A stretch of 64,000 nt of DNA, taken from Berberis thunbergii (lineage: Eukaryota > Streptophyta > Magnoliopsida > Ranunculales > Berberidaceae). Below, one piece after another: positions 35,490-47,196 of the stretch. The notes beneath the pieces were generated by a model. The model was not told the DNA's origin. It worked only from the letters and a program-made list of their open reading frames with translations, and did no database searches. Position numbers and translations under genes: made by a program. The stretch lies in assembly GCA_003290165.1 (NCBI GenBank), contig QNQO01008279.1, forward strand, positions 1-64,000, in the 5' to 3' direction. Numbering within the stretch: the first letter of the stretch is position 1; each line of letters begins with the position of its first letter.

Positions 35490-38400
35490 ATGCAACAAAG
35501 GAAAGGAAGGCCGTCTGGCACTGATGGCTCAGATTTCTCCTATCGCATGGTTGTTGATCCCAGTAAGCGAGAGAATATATATTTTTATTGTTATTACTGT
35601 TTTTTTCTATAGTATTTAATGTTTGTACTTTCTAATTCAATTTACAAATATTTGATAGGATATACTAAAGTTGCTGATGGGAAGTCTCGTCTCAAAGCGT
35701 TGATCATCGTTCAGGTATCCATACTATCAATAGTTCATATTGATATTGTATGACAATGTACTACAATTTACTTTGTTCCCCATTTTGTGCTTTTTATTTG
35801 TCTATAATGTAAAAACCTCCTGTTTTTTGTGATTAAGTTGTGAATTGTAAAATTAATTTTTATTTTTTGAAGATACGTTGGTAATGAGGTTAAAGGCTTT
35901 TATGTTTATAATTGGAAATCAGTATGCATTTCTAGGGAAGACGGGACTCAGTATTTGTCCTCCTGAATGGTATCTCAGAAGAAAATGACTGTAGAGATAC
36001 GGTATGGACGGGGACAGCCTGTGGAAAGATGTGGCTGAAGCTAAACATGATTTAGGAAGTTTGAAATTCTTAACCAAGCATCCAAGATATCCATACCGTG
36101 CAAGTACATTGAGAAGCATTTTTTGACAAGAACCATTCTTATTGGGAGGGCATTAAGGTGATAATGGAGAGAATGAAGTTTTGGCATGGTGTATGAGAGG
36201 ATGGTCATAAGACTCAATATAAAAATTATTCCTATTTACTTAAGGGGCAAAGATTTGTGATGGACTTTTGATTTGTAGAAGATGGTTCTACTTATTTTAA
36301 TTTAAATCTTAGTAGGTTGATGTTTTTAATTGGTAAAATGGATGAGACAAAGTCTCTTGGGTTATTTGGATGGATTTTGGGGAGGAGGATAGATTGGCAT
36401 GAAAAGCGCTTTCAGTCAGCTCAATGTTTTACAAGCTAGTAATGGCAAATCTTCCCTCCAAGGGGTCTATTATTTCTCATTAAAAAGGTGTCGAGGAAGG
36501 AGGCTTCACCAAAGGTGTTATTCTTTATGTGTAGATAATAGTGAGTGCAAAAACGGGAGGCCAAGATTGTCTATTGACTAAGGGTGTTAGAAATTTTGGT
36601 CATATTTTTTTGGTGGAAACTCTCCATGGATAAAATTTAAATCTCGTTGGCAAGAGGTTGAATTAGTGAAAGAACTTGAGTATGTAGATAGGGTTGAAGG
36701 CGAGGGATATTTTGTGTGAGGGTGGCAGAATGGTAGAAAAAGTAGTGTATTGGTTTTTGACATGAGATCAATTTGGTTTAAACATTGGGCTTGGGTGAGA
36801 GAAGTCACGAGTCCATCAAGTGTTTCTCTGGCAAAAATATTTCTGCCGGGTTTTACGAAATGTTGGATTTTTGTGGCATTGTGGTGAAGCCTCTCCACTT
36901 CATGGAGGTAGAGCTGAAGATTTTGAATTGGGACAATATTGTATTGTAGTAGTAAAATATCAAACATACTTATTGTATCTTTACGCAACTCAATAAAATT
37001 CAATAAAATTCTATCTGCAAGAATATTAAGATGTCATATGTATGGAAGGTTTTATGAAAATTAAAGGCCCCTGACTAGCACTTGTTGCGGTTTCACTGTG
37101 ATAGCAACTAAAGAAATCCTCACTTGTTGTGCAACTCTAATATGGTTGTCAAAACTTTAAAGTATAACAATCTTTAGACTTGGAAAAATAAAGCAAATAC
37201 TATGCGGTGACATCAATGACATCTTGTACTGAATTGATGAAAAAAGGGCCCCATATTGAAAGAAGATAACGAAGAAGACATCGTTATTCTTTATATTCGA
37301 GTTCTCAGGCAATAATGATTTCACGTGGAACCGTATCTGTATGATATCTTGTACAACTTTCTGTTTGAGAGAGATGCACATATAAAAAGATGTGAAGTGT
37401 ATGAATTTCCTCTCAATTGTTGATTGCATTATAACCATCTAAAAATAGGTTTGGTATTCTTGAGATCAGAGAGATGAACAATGCTTTTCTAGTCTTTGCA
37501 ACAAAGAAAGACTCCATGAGGAGGAAAGTGATTGTGGATAAACATGGGACTGACAGTATGATTGGTTTACAAAGAAGGTCAAATGTTCATGGTTGCTCTG
37601 TTTGGAGAAACGTTCTGAACAAAAAAGTGAAATTCATCGAGGGTATTTTTTCCAGGTTGGAAATGGCACTCTTGTGGAGTTTTTGCACAATAAATGACTT
37701 GTCAACAAGCCTCTGTTTGTGCGCTTCAAGGACATTGACAACATCTCTCGTAGGCAAGGATGTACATACACGGGCACACGTGTCATGTCAGACACGTACA
37801 CAACACGCTAACTCGACAATTTTTAAAAAATTAGGACTCAATAGACACGGTGATACATCATACTTTAAAAAATGTCATGAACATAAAAAAAATCTAATAA
37901 AGAAAAAATTTAAGTAAAAAAGAATGAGAAGTATGAAGATGAAAATGAAGCACAAATTGTGTTGGAAAAGAAAAAAATAAAGAAGAAAAAACATAGAGAA
38001 GATTACACTCCGTCGCAAAAATAAAGTAGAGGAAATAAGAAGCAAATGAGAGAAGAAACATAGACTACCATAATGCTTCATCGCCCTCTTTATCTTGCAT
38101 CAAAATTGAAAGTTTTTCAATGGATTAACAACTTTCAAATTAGATGGTTATATGCCCCACCTAAAAGTAAAAAATAAAATAAAATTGATTGTTGAGTCTT
38201 GATTGTGTTCAAATTAGGGACGGGCATCCCTCCCGCGATACCGAACCCGTCCTGATATAGAGTAGGATGGGATCGGGATGGAGATTTTCAATCCCACATA
38301 TCCCGAATTTATTTATTTAATAATAATAATTATTAATTTTAATCAAAATATTCTTCTAAATTAAATTTTAAGATGTGTTGAAATTAAATCAATGCAAGAT

Positions 38401-41400
38401 GAAATTTTATATGAAATCTAAATGAATTGAATCATTAATTCTAAATGAAATTTAATATTTATTTGTTTTTCAAAAAAAATGTAATATTTATTTATTTAAT
38501 ATCTATTAGTATTAATGATGCAAGTTATATGTATATAAATTTGACATTATTGATGTGTGAGTAATGTGAGATAAAACTCTTTTTGTTATTTTTTATTGGA
38601 GGGCTATTTGATTACATTGACCATGTGTTTGACATGTGCCTATACGTTGACCATGTGTTCGACGCGTGTCAGATATGTGTCGGACACGGGTACGACAAGT
38701 TTTATGAAAAAGTCGGTGCTTCCTTGCCTGTAGGCAACTGGGCCCACTCTCCCTTTTTTGTTCCTCCTCTCAAGGCTCCACTGGTTGGATATTGCTGCAT
38801 GTAGAGATTTCCGGTAAAGAGAAGTTAATCAGGGCTCACTACTTAGCTCTTTTATCCTTGGGAACACAAAACGAGAATTTTCACCATCAAAGTTTTTTTC
38901 ACAAGTGCTACAATATTCACTTTCATTAAATTCAATCCGTTCAATTTTGTTTGTTCTGTTTTTTGGAAGAAGGAACATTGCCTAGACAAAATTTCTTTAT
39001 TTGGACGATTGCGCACAACGGTGTCCTCACCATTAATAATCTGCACAAAAGAAATTTCATCATCCCCAATAGGTGCGCTTTATGTGAGCATATTCAGATC
39101 CATCTCTTTACCATTGTGAGTTCATAAAGAGGGTTTGGACTAGTGTGTACTCTGTCTGCTTGGTTAGAGCAATGGAACAACAAAGTGCTACCTAAAAAAG
39201 GCGAGTGGATTTGGGATATGGTACTTCCAACAACTTTCTGGATCATTTGGAAGGAAAGAAATAACTGCATTTTTCATGGGAAGAAGAGCAATGAGATTGT
39301 TGTTTGAGCTTCTAATAAATCTACGACCATTCAATGGGCGAGCTTGAATTTTGCCGGATGCCAACACTCACACCGGCGTCATAAACAATTTGGATCTTCT
39401 ATTTCTTACCACTTATGAGTTTTTTCTCTCTTTCTTTTTGGTTTTCTTTTTTTTGTGGGATGCCCTCTTGTTTCATAGCGAGCTCCTTGCTCGCATGTAT
39501 TTGCGTTTGTAATTTCTTTCTTTCTCTTTGATGCAAATATGTTTTATTGATTAAAAAAGAAAAAAAATCTCCAATCAAGTATCCAATTTTAACTATATAT
39601 ATATATGTATGTATGTCCACCCTTCTCCTGTCGAAGTGACGTGCTCAACTACGGGAACTGGTTCACCTCACTCTGCTCGCCCACCATGGAGTTATGAATG
39701 AAGCTCTTTCTCGCGCAGGCAATAACACTACTTTGTCCCCAGCTTCTCAATGGGAAAGCCTTATAAGACTCGGTCAATTTGCATTGAGTCTTTCTCAACG
39801 ACATGATATATTGAGTGGTCAACACTCCAGAAGTGATTATGAGCGAAACCAACTCCCAAGGTGTGACAGGCTGTGTGTACATGGTCCGGGTCCATATTCA
39901 ACACGGCATGTTGATCCGCGATTACTAGCGATTCCAAATTCATGTTCTTGAGTTGCAGAAAACAATCCGAAGTGAGTCAATCTTTTCAGATTCGTTCCGC
40001 CTTACAACCTTGTTTCCCATTGTAGCATTTGTGTGGCCCAACCCATAAGGGCCATGTAGACTTGACGTCATCCCCATCTTCCTCCAGTATATCACTGGCA
40101 GTCCCTCATGAGTGCAGCACATACCTTTTTGTTTGTTTCGGAACCGTTTTTGCGGGGTGTACTATTACCACTACAACAGGAGAATTTGGTAGTGGGGAAT
40201 GGCGAGCCTTCGGATTTTAACTCTATCATAAGATAGGTTATCCATCCTGGACCCATCAACCCACTGCTGATACAGATCACGTGTCCACTCATACCAAACC
40301 GGGGGAGGTGGAAAGGGGTCTTCTGGCTCCTAGCAATCTGTTTATTTGGATGCTTGCCTTCTATCGTTGACTTTTCCATTTTTATCTCAAATCTGATAAA
40401 ACCTTAAGTTAACGGGTGGGCCCTGCCTGTGTAACCTTCCGTTGGTGTTCGAAGGAAGTTGATTCAATTTGTAAAGAGAGAGAAAGTCCCCAAGTCAAAG
40501 GCTATTACCCACCTCTCAATTGCCATGCTCTCTATTTCGGGATCCACATGCTAAGGCATAATCCAACACTAGATTCGTGAGCAAACGAGCATCTAAACAT
40601 ATCGGCATACCTCGTATTTCTGATAATGCGGATTCCTCACGAGAATTTGGTAGTGGGGAATGGTGAGCCTTGGGGTTCTAACTCTTATCATAAGATAGGT
40701 TATATATATATATACAACGACGGATCTACCCTTTGGCTAAGGGGTCAATTGCCTCCCCTAACCTTAAAAAAATCCACTAAAGTATTTGTATTTTCTATAT
40801 TGCCCCCTTTAAATTTGTAGGTTGCCCCCCTTACGTTCCAAGAAAACTTTCATTTGTTGAATTTCTGAACTTTTGATGGCCACAATGATGCATTTTGAAT
40901 TTGTTTATTATAATTCCCTGTGGCCGCGTTCAAGAAATTCCACCGTGGACGTCTCCTTGCTCCTCCACCACGTCCGACAGATATTTAGGACTCCCTGCAA
41001 ATGAACCAATTTTATGCCTAATGTGGAAGCAAATTGCCACACTCTACACTGAATGGCTCGATGACAGGTCCGATGCGGAAACCTCGCTCGTTTTGCTTGC
41101 TCTTGACAACAATCGGTCTGGGAAGCTAATAATTGAAAAGGTGGAGTTGTGCCACTGCTAAAATTGGTATAGTTGAATAGTTGTATACTGTTTGCCCCCC
41201 TTTGTCTGCAATCCTGGCTCCGCTCTTGTATATATATATATATAGTGAATAATAAAGCTGATGTTTTTGTTATATTTAAAAAATGCGCATAAGCTTGTTA
41301 ATCCTTGTGTAAAACACAAGAGAAAGATCTAGTCAGTGTATTGGTGTGAGTGGTGAGGTTTGTTTGGAGATACAGTCACTGACTTTATGAAAAGAAAGAC

Positions 41401-44400
41401 AATGGTTATCTACTTAGAATAAAGAAATAATGTTCATTATTTGACACGGGGTTGACTCTTAGTAAAAAGATCAAGATATGATGCTTGATTTTGCTAGGGA
41501 AGCAATTGAACTGAAAGGCAATTAGACCTAGGACCAGATTGGTTAAAGCCATGCTAGGTTTCTATTAAATTAAGGAAGCAATTACTCTTTTTTTTATGCT
41601 TCCTGATTTTGCATCATTGGTTCTGTTGATTGATTTCTTTATTACATCTTGATGACCCAACAGTAAATGAATGTTATATATTTTGATCATATGGACCACA
41701 TCTCTATATGCAGGCTATCGTTCAACTGATAGGCACGCTGACCATATTTTTGTCCAAGGAAAAGGCCTCTGTGTTACCTATTTCCATTGGTTTTGTTTCT
41801 CTTTTAATTGGAGAGCTAGGTTTCTACCGACCTCTTAAGCCAGTTACATTTAAATTTGCCATATCTTGGATCTGTTATAGTAAGGATTGCTTTAACGTGC
41901 TAGTCATTTCATGTGTTGAAAGGTCGAAGGCGCAGCCAAGCAAATTACTTGAGCCTCTACACGTTTGCATCCTTTATTGTTACTCTACGTTCAATTTTAG
42001 GAGTTATTAAGAGCAATAATCTATTGGAGGTGAGATGGTTAACTTATCACTGTTTTTCTTTTTGTTTTAGTGCATATTGCATAAAGATCTTGAAATATTG
42101 ATACCTCTTCTTTTTAACAAAATGATTTTTGCATTTTCTGGTTTCTTGGTGTGGCTAGAATACTACTTTTTCCTTATGAACTTGTCACTTGGTTTCATTT
42201 GTAGATGAATAGATGTGAGGGTGATTATCCTGTCACAAAGTTACTCGGAACAATACTTTAGCTTTGGCTAATTTGATAGTTATTGTCAACTGTAGAATCA
42301 ACAACAATCTAATGGCCAATTATTTGGATTTGTATTTGAGTCAAATACGTGAGTCTCAGGATCCTGTCCCAAATTTTATTGGCTATGCAGTTAAACCGGT
42401 GCGAAGGTGGCCTTTTGGGGTGAATAGGTGGCAGATAGACCATCCTTTAAAACTTGAGTTTGGAGTAATTTTTTGCTATCCCCATTCGTGAAAAAGGGTC
42501 AGTTGATCAAACCATGGGATGAGATCTCACATTATGAACCGTGTTATTGAGTGTGAAAGTCAGAGATTGCTTGGACGTATTGAGTTACAACTCACATGAC
42601 AAGTGGGTTTGGGAGTGAGTAGTTTACACGGACATTACTTGCCACACAAAGACAACCAATTTATAGAGATTGAATGATTCACAACTTATAACTAGTAAAA
42701 GACAAATTAATATTTAGCACCATACGAGTTATAGTTTCTCAACTGGCAAAACTCAACTACATGGATTGTCAATATCAACATTGCTACCATCCTTATCACT
42801 TAGACTCCCTTCACGATGTATCTTCCATCTCTTCATCATCCTCTTCAATGTTGTGATTGTTCTATACCTAGTCCTTGATCTTCTACTTGGTCACATCATC
42901 AACTCCTCTTGATACTAGCCTTTCAGTTATAAACAAATTAAATTAAAAAAAAAAAGTATAAGTTTAATCGGGTACTCGCCAAGTAGGAAACTTGATGGCT
43001 AAAGTTGGCTAGGCTGAGTAATTGGTGAGCAATGCTGGTAAAGAGCCAAAGAATAAATTGCTCTAGGTCCTTGTCACGAGTATTCAAAGAGTAAATTGCT
43101 TAGTTTGGTGAGCTATTCACATCCCTCTGTTTTGTATGCCTTTCTTTCTAAATTTGTCAAATCTTGTCAGGGGATGGCCCCAGTTCCCTTGGAAATTGGC
43201 TGTGGCAAAAAGTCCCCTATGCCATCTTATGGAAAGAGAGAAATGGTCTTATTTTCAAAGTGAGATGGCAATGACAGCAGCAACTTATGTTACAGGTAGA
43301 CTGAAACTTGAGGACTTTATGCTCTTCTGGGATAAGTTTCATTTTATTGCATTCCTTGCTTTCATGCACTCGTTTGATGCCAGTGAATCTCTCACTGAGG
43401 CTTTATTCTCTTATGATCAAACAAATATTTGTTCGACTTGATTAAAATATATAAAATAAAGGAAAATAGTGGTTAGTGGTGATGGTTTTGGAAAAGTGGT
43501 TCTGATATTGATAGTGGTGAGAGTTGAGAGGAGAGAGAGAGTTGAGATTTTGGTGAGGAATGGATATCAGTATATTTGATTGTCTTTTTTTGTGGTATAA
43601 AGCATTATAAGTGTGCAGCCATAGTTGGATCTTTCGTAATAATTTGAAACAAGGCAGGCCAGGTTGGCCAACACTAATCTTGACAGGCCAAGAGATCACT
43701 ATATTGGAAATAGGGGATAAACCCATTATAAGGGATCCGTCCTTTGTTGCCCCTTGGTAGAGTGTGTAGAGTGTGTCACCTTTTATGTCCCATCTCCAAG
43801 AGATCCCTGTTGACTTGAGAGGAGACTGTTTTGTACCAAATTTAAACACTTAATTGTCTTTTAAAAACTCTATTGGGACATTCAAAATTTACATTCATTT
43901 TGACATTCTTATGTGGTAGTTGACGTGGCTTATTTTTGGCTTGCATTTATTGATGGTTTCAAATATGCACGTGACTTTTAAAAAAGGTTTATTTTGATTT
44001 TGGGGCCTGTTTGGTTTAGCGTAATTGATTTTAAGGCGTATTTGAAAAAAATATTTTAGTCTGGGTCCAAACTAGCAGGCAGCTCAGTTGACTTACCTAT
44101 AGACTAAAATAGCCTTTCACCAAAGATGATACATTTAAAAAGCTAATGATTATTTTGATTTTGGGGTCCATTTGGTTTATCATAATCGATCTGGAGCCTA
44201 TTAGGACATCTTTGTCTATGGGTTAATCAAGGCAAGTCAATTGGGTTGACTATGCATTTTGAATTCCAAACAGTAATATTTTTTAAAATGGGCCTAAACT
44301 CAATTATGATAAATCAAATGGACCCCAAAGTCAAAAATAAAAATAAAAAAATAAATATGAGCCAATGAGGAGACGCCACCTCAACTACCACATCAAAGTA

Positions 44401-46075
44401 TCAAAAGGAATGTAGATTTTGAATGTCACTGTAGAAGCACACTTGTTCTACAAGATGAGTCCCACCAATACAAGGGATCTCGTGGAGGTGTTAAGTAAGG
44501 GTGGGCATCCCATCTCGCGATCTCGATCCTGTCCCGTTCCGATTTTTTCGTGTCTTAATGGGATTGAATAATTTCATCCCGATTCCGCCTCGTCCCGTTC
44601 TAGAATGGGATGGGATGGGATGAAGATTTTCAATCCCGTCCCATCCCGAGCTAATTTTTCAATATTTATTATTAATATTTTCATTTATATATTTATTTTA
44701 CGATTGCAATATTTGCTGAACTCACAATTAGTCACCACTAATTGTCTCACTTTAGCAGAGCAGTGAAGCAAGTGAGAATGTGTACTTCCATTAAGGATTG
44801 TGCTTGATACATCTCTGTTTCAGAGAAAAATGTTGTGTATTCACTGCCATTTTATAATTGTAGAATAGTGGCCAAAGTTGATGGGTAATTTATGATTCAA
44901 AGTTGAAACGGGTTTGAAAATAGCGAAGAACCACATCCACAAAAGAAAGTAATCTTCACATCCTCCGTCCTTCGTTTTTAAGAATCTGCTTTGTTTCTTC
45001 CTTTTGAAATGTAGTTGATATTAAATATTATGAATGATATAGACAGAAGTTGAATATTATTATGAGTCCTTCATTTACTGCTTCCCTTTCAAACAAGGCG
45101 ACGTGTTTGTTACTCGATTGCATGTCAAAAGTAATGAGAGAGTCGGTTGAAGGAAGCTAAGCTACTTTTCTCACTTCCTTGCAATTTACAACTAACATCT
45201 GATTATATTGAAGGATTATGTTAAGATTATATAATCTGATTATGTTAAGATTATATTCCAGCTGATTATGCTAATATTATACTCATCCAGCAGATTATGT
45301 TTCCAGCATATGTACCAGCATATTATGTTTCCAGCAGCAATTTATAGTTTTATACCTATTAGATTATCAAAAAACTTGATCAACAAATAGAGCACGCTGA
45401 TCCCGTCCCGTCCCCCGATCCTGAATGAACGGGATGGGTCCATCTCGTCCCATCCCGTCGTGCCCACCCCTAGTGTTAAAGGCTTCACTTTTCTAAAGGC
45501 AGGCAGTGTTGGGCTTGGGGACACTTTGCTTACTCTGTTCTATTTTAGGATCACTTTTGTTCATATTCTTTATTCTGTCAATGGGCTTGTTAAATGTCAT
45601 GATCAGTACAGATTCGTCTTTGATTCAAATACGTCACTGTTGTGTTGCAAGTGTTCTTGTATTCCCTTCTGCAATTATGGTTGTTCAGTTCACTGTTCTC
45701 CATCATGTTTATGCAGATGTTTATAAACCATACCTTGTATGCCATACCACTTATATTTGATCAGAAATATTTTCTTTTGCATTGGTTATTTAGTCAGGAT
45801 TACCAACTTTATGGCTCTAATTATCAGGTTATCCAAGGTAGGACTAACTGGGCAGCAAATAACTTTGAACTTATTGAGATTGGTAACGTTTTACTAGGTG
45901 AGTTCGTTATCAGGATGATACTTTCTGCGAAAGAATTCTTGTTCCCTTCAACAACCCTTCATTTTAACTGTCTAAACTCTCTTTCTTTCTACCAGGTGGG
46001 CTAGTGGAGATATTTGCAATCATTACAACAGTTTCACTCATACGAAATATGGCTCCACCTAAGAGAGCTTCTTGA
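35490..46075 (+). CDS. Jagunal (JAGN1)-like ER membrane protein, six coding exons
   Basis: Exons: 35490-35562, 35659-35714, 41714-41819, 41923-42029, 45828-45897, 45996-46075. All introns are GT-AG and phases agree, giving 492 bases and 163 residues. The N-terminus reads QQRKGRPSGTDGSDFSYRMV; GTDGSDF is shared with animal Jagunal proteins. Hydrophobic segments lie at about residues 38-56, 62-78, 87-107 and 132-153, with an Arg-rich turn (GRRRSQ, 79-84) between the second and third. The tail ends NMAPPKRAS. Jagunal proteins are four-helix ER proteins needed for ER organisation and secretion in animals; a plant role is inferred only by family. Introns 2 (6.0 kb) and 4 (3.8 kb) are swollen with transposon and organelle DNA. 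The family name is from memory of plant homologues; the exon chain itself is strong. Confidence 0.8.
36332..36702 (+). repeat. Right arm of the inverted repeat, in intron 2
   Basis: Mate of 34731-35092. It begins GGTAAAATGGATGAGAC and ends near GTTGAAGGCG. The 1.24-kb spacer holds coding exons 1 and 2 of the Jagunal-like gene. Confidence 0.85.
37590..39566 (+). mobile_element. LINE 3' remnant in intron 2, with a nested insertion
   Basis: Around 37655-37757 one frame reads FFQVGNGTLVEFLHNK and FVRFKDIDNISRR, typical of the region after L1 reverse transcriptase. From 38990 to 39320 another frame reads WTIAHNGVLTINNLHKRNFI, RCALCEHI and IIWKERNNCIF, the zinc-binding zf-RVT end. An A-rich tail follows at about 39553-39566. 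The piece is interrupted at 37758-38729 and has several stops. Confidence 0.65.
37758..38729. mobile_element. Non-autonomous DNA element nested in the LINE remnant (hAT-like)
   Basis: Flanked by a perfect 8-bp direct repeat, GTAGGCAA (37750-37757 and 38730-38737), the duplication length of hAT elements. Its ends carry subterminal inverted repeats rich in CGTGT/ACACG motifs (for example CAGACACGTACACAACACG on the left, GTCGGACACGGGTACGAC on the right). A second element-end-like motif, AGGGACGGGCATCCC, lies at 38217-38231 and resembles the end of the element at 44496. No transposase is present. Confidence 0.55.
39615..40704 (-). mobile_element. Mitochondrial DNA insertion (NUMT) in intron 2
   Basis: The rRNA part (39850-40125) fixes the origin. 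The rest is not repetitive in the window apart from one internal duplication: a block beginning GAGAATTTGGTAGTGGGGAA occurs at about 40181 and 40640 (about 65 bp, few changes). I infer that the neighbouring DNA is also mitochondrial, but I cannot name genes in it. Microsatellites (TATA) bound both sides. Confidence 0.6.
39850..40125 (-). pseudogene. Mitochondrial small-subunit rRNA (rrn18) fragment
   Basis: The plus strand carries the reverse complement of conserved SSU rRNA: GATCCGCGATTACTAGCGAT (39914-39933), AGTTGCAGAAAACAATCCGA, CATAAGGGCCATGTAGAC, and CTTGACGTCATCCCCATCTT. CTCCAGTATATCACTGGCAG favours mitochondrial over plastid rRNA. Many changes (for example in the universal GACGGGCGGTG region) and loss of both ends show that it is a dead nuclear copy. 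Confidence 0.88.
40723..41240. mobile_element. Possible DNA-transposon remnant
   Basis: The segment starts with GACGGATCTACCCTTTGGCT, ends with CAATCCTGGCTCCGCTCTTG, and carries TTGCCCCCCTT-type motifs near both ends, a pattern I associate with plant hAT-family termini. The frame at 40895-41161 has no domain that I recognise. No clear target duplication was found. Confidence 0.35.
43130..43440 (+). mobile_element. Weak LINE 3'-end remnant in intron 4
   Basis: With frameshifts the plus strand reads WLWQKVPYAILW and ERNGLIF, which resembles the C-terminal end of L1 ORF2 proteins. Too short and broken for a firm call. Confidence 0.35.
43872..44432. mobile_element. MITE with long terminal inverted repeats in intron 4
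   Basis: The left end (GGGACATTCAAAATTTACAT near 43877) and the right end (reverse complement of GTAGATTTTGAATGTCAC near 44413-44430) pair, and the inverted match continues inward for about 170 bp with gaps, through TGTGGTAGTTGACGTGG and the GGGGTCCATTTGGTTTATC blocks. No coding capacity. I could not fix the target duplication. Confidence 0.65.
44496..45472. mobile_element. Non-autonomous hAT-like element in intron 4
   Basis: The terminal inverted repeats TAAGGGTGGGCA and TGCCCACCCCTA match at 11 of 12 positions. The 8-bp flanks GTGTTAAG (44488-44495) and GTGTTAAA (45473-45480) match at 7 of 8. Both ends are rich in CCCGTCCCATCCCG-type motifs. 977 bp long, no transposase. Confidence 0.8.
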
Positions 46076-46148
46076 TGTCTTCATTGGGTTTTCTCATACG
46101 AAATATGGCTCCACCTAAGTGAGCTTCTTGATGTGTTCATTGAGTTTC
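46037..46148 (+). repeat. 56-bp tandem duplication across the Jagunal-like stop codon
   Basis: CTCATACGAAATATGGCTCC starts at 46037 and again at 46093. The first copy holds the last 10 codons and the stop; the second lies in the 3' untranslated region with a few changes. Confidence 0.9.
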
Positions 46149-46989
46149 AGAATTGTTTCTCCGATGCTCATGACGAACAGGTGCTTGTCAGACATTGTTT
46201 TACAACAGAAAATTTTGAATTTTTGTGTCAAATCATATTTCATTGAGATATTTCTATCTTATGCCCGTGAAAAAGCAATATAGCATTCCTTTTTTTTTTT
46301 TTGGTTCCGGTTCCGCAAAATCACTTCATGGTGGTTATTTTGCAAGTACCATCCTTCTCGCAAATCTAAACTGTGTATCCTTATCAACCAAACTAAGGTA
46401 ATGTCACATAAAAATAAAAAATTCAAATATCTCTACACCTCATTCTACTACTACTCTCAGGTGTCAGAGACTCAAAAGCCCCCCTGGCGCTCAACTCCCT
46501 TGTGAGAAGCTTAATCTCTTCCTCTTAACACTTGTGCCCAAGTCGCCGTGGTTCGAGTCTCTTGTCTTTTACGACCCCATAATATAACATTTATAGTTTA
46601 TTTCATGTCTTACTGTATTACTTATTTTGTGATTAGATTATTAGAGACAAATAAAAAGGGGCGCCAATATAATTTGATTAAAAACCCTAATCTTGAATCT
46701 TGTAGGGTTTACCCCTCATTGTATTTAAATTGGGGTTAATTTTGTGATGAATGAGACTAATTAGTTCTTCATTGTTCAGTTTCTTCTTCTATTTCAAAAT
46801 ATATCTAGCTCATTATTAGATTAAGCTTTCGCTGCCACCATATGTTTTCAACACAATATACAAGCACCGATTTGCTAAGGAGAGATGGGAGGCACCTAAT
46901 TTCGACTAATATTACTTCTTATTGGTCCACTTGGTCCCTTTTAACACAAAATTTGTGAGCAAACAATATAATTAATCTCATCTTCCTCT
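46149..46989. other. 3' flanks of the two converging genes
   Basis: The Jagunal-like gene (plus) and the DUF1218 gene (minus) converge here. No further coding gene is seen. A T-tract is at about 46290-46301. A tRNA-like B-box (GGTTCGAGTCTC) near 46551 is too little to call a SINE. Confidence 0.4.
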
Positions 46990-46995
46990 TTTATT
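46990..46995 (-). terminator. Polyadenylation signal of the DUF1218 gene
   Basis: AATAAA on the minus strand, about 200 bases after the stop codon at 47197. Confidence 0.45.
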
Positions 46996-47196
46996 CCTTC
47001 TGCCCAAGACTCCAAGATTAACAAAAAACCAAGTCTGTTCTGAACATACTCAAGAAGGATGAAGAAAAAAAGAACAAAATAAAGGAACTCAGACAGTGGA
47101 TAATGAACAAAACAATTCAATCAACACACTGTCCAGACATTCTGATTCGCTACATGGTGTTGATTGTGATTAGTAGATATATGTGCTTGTGGAAGC

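Noticed and set aside
39850..40125. Possible functional rRNA gene
   Set aside because: Only a fragment, many changes in universally conserved positions, and embedded in an intron.
42264..42491. 75-codon frame in intron 4 that looks compositionally coding
   Set aside because: No family recognised, no matching splice sites that keep the Jagunal-like frame; exons 4 and 5 join well without it.
45506..45760. Hydrophobic frames just before exon 5
   Set aside because: Not in phase with the flanking exons and they run through the exon 5 acceptor region; likely chance.
46500..46575. tRNA-like B-box suggesting a SINE
   Set aside because: Only one box, with no A-box spacing, tail or target duplication that I could support.
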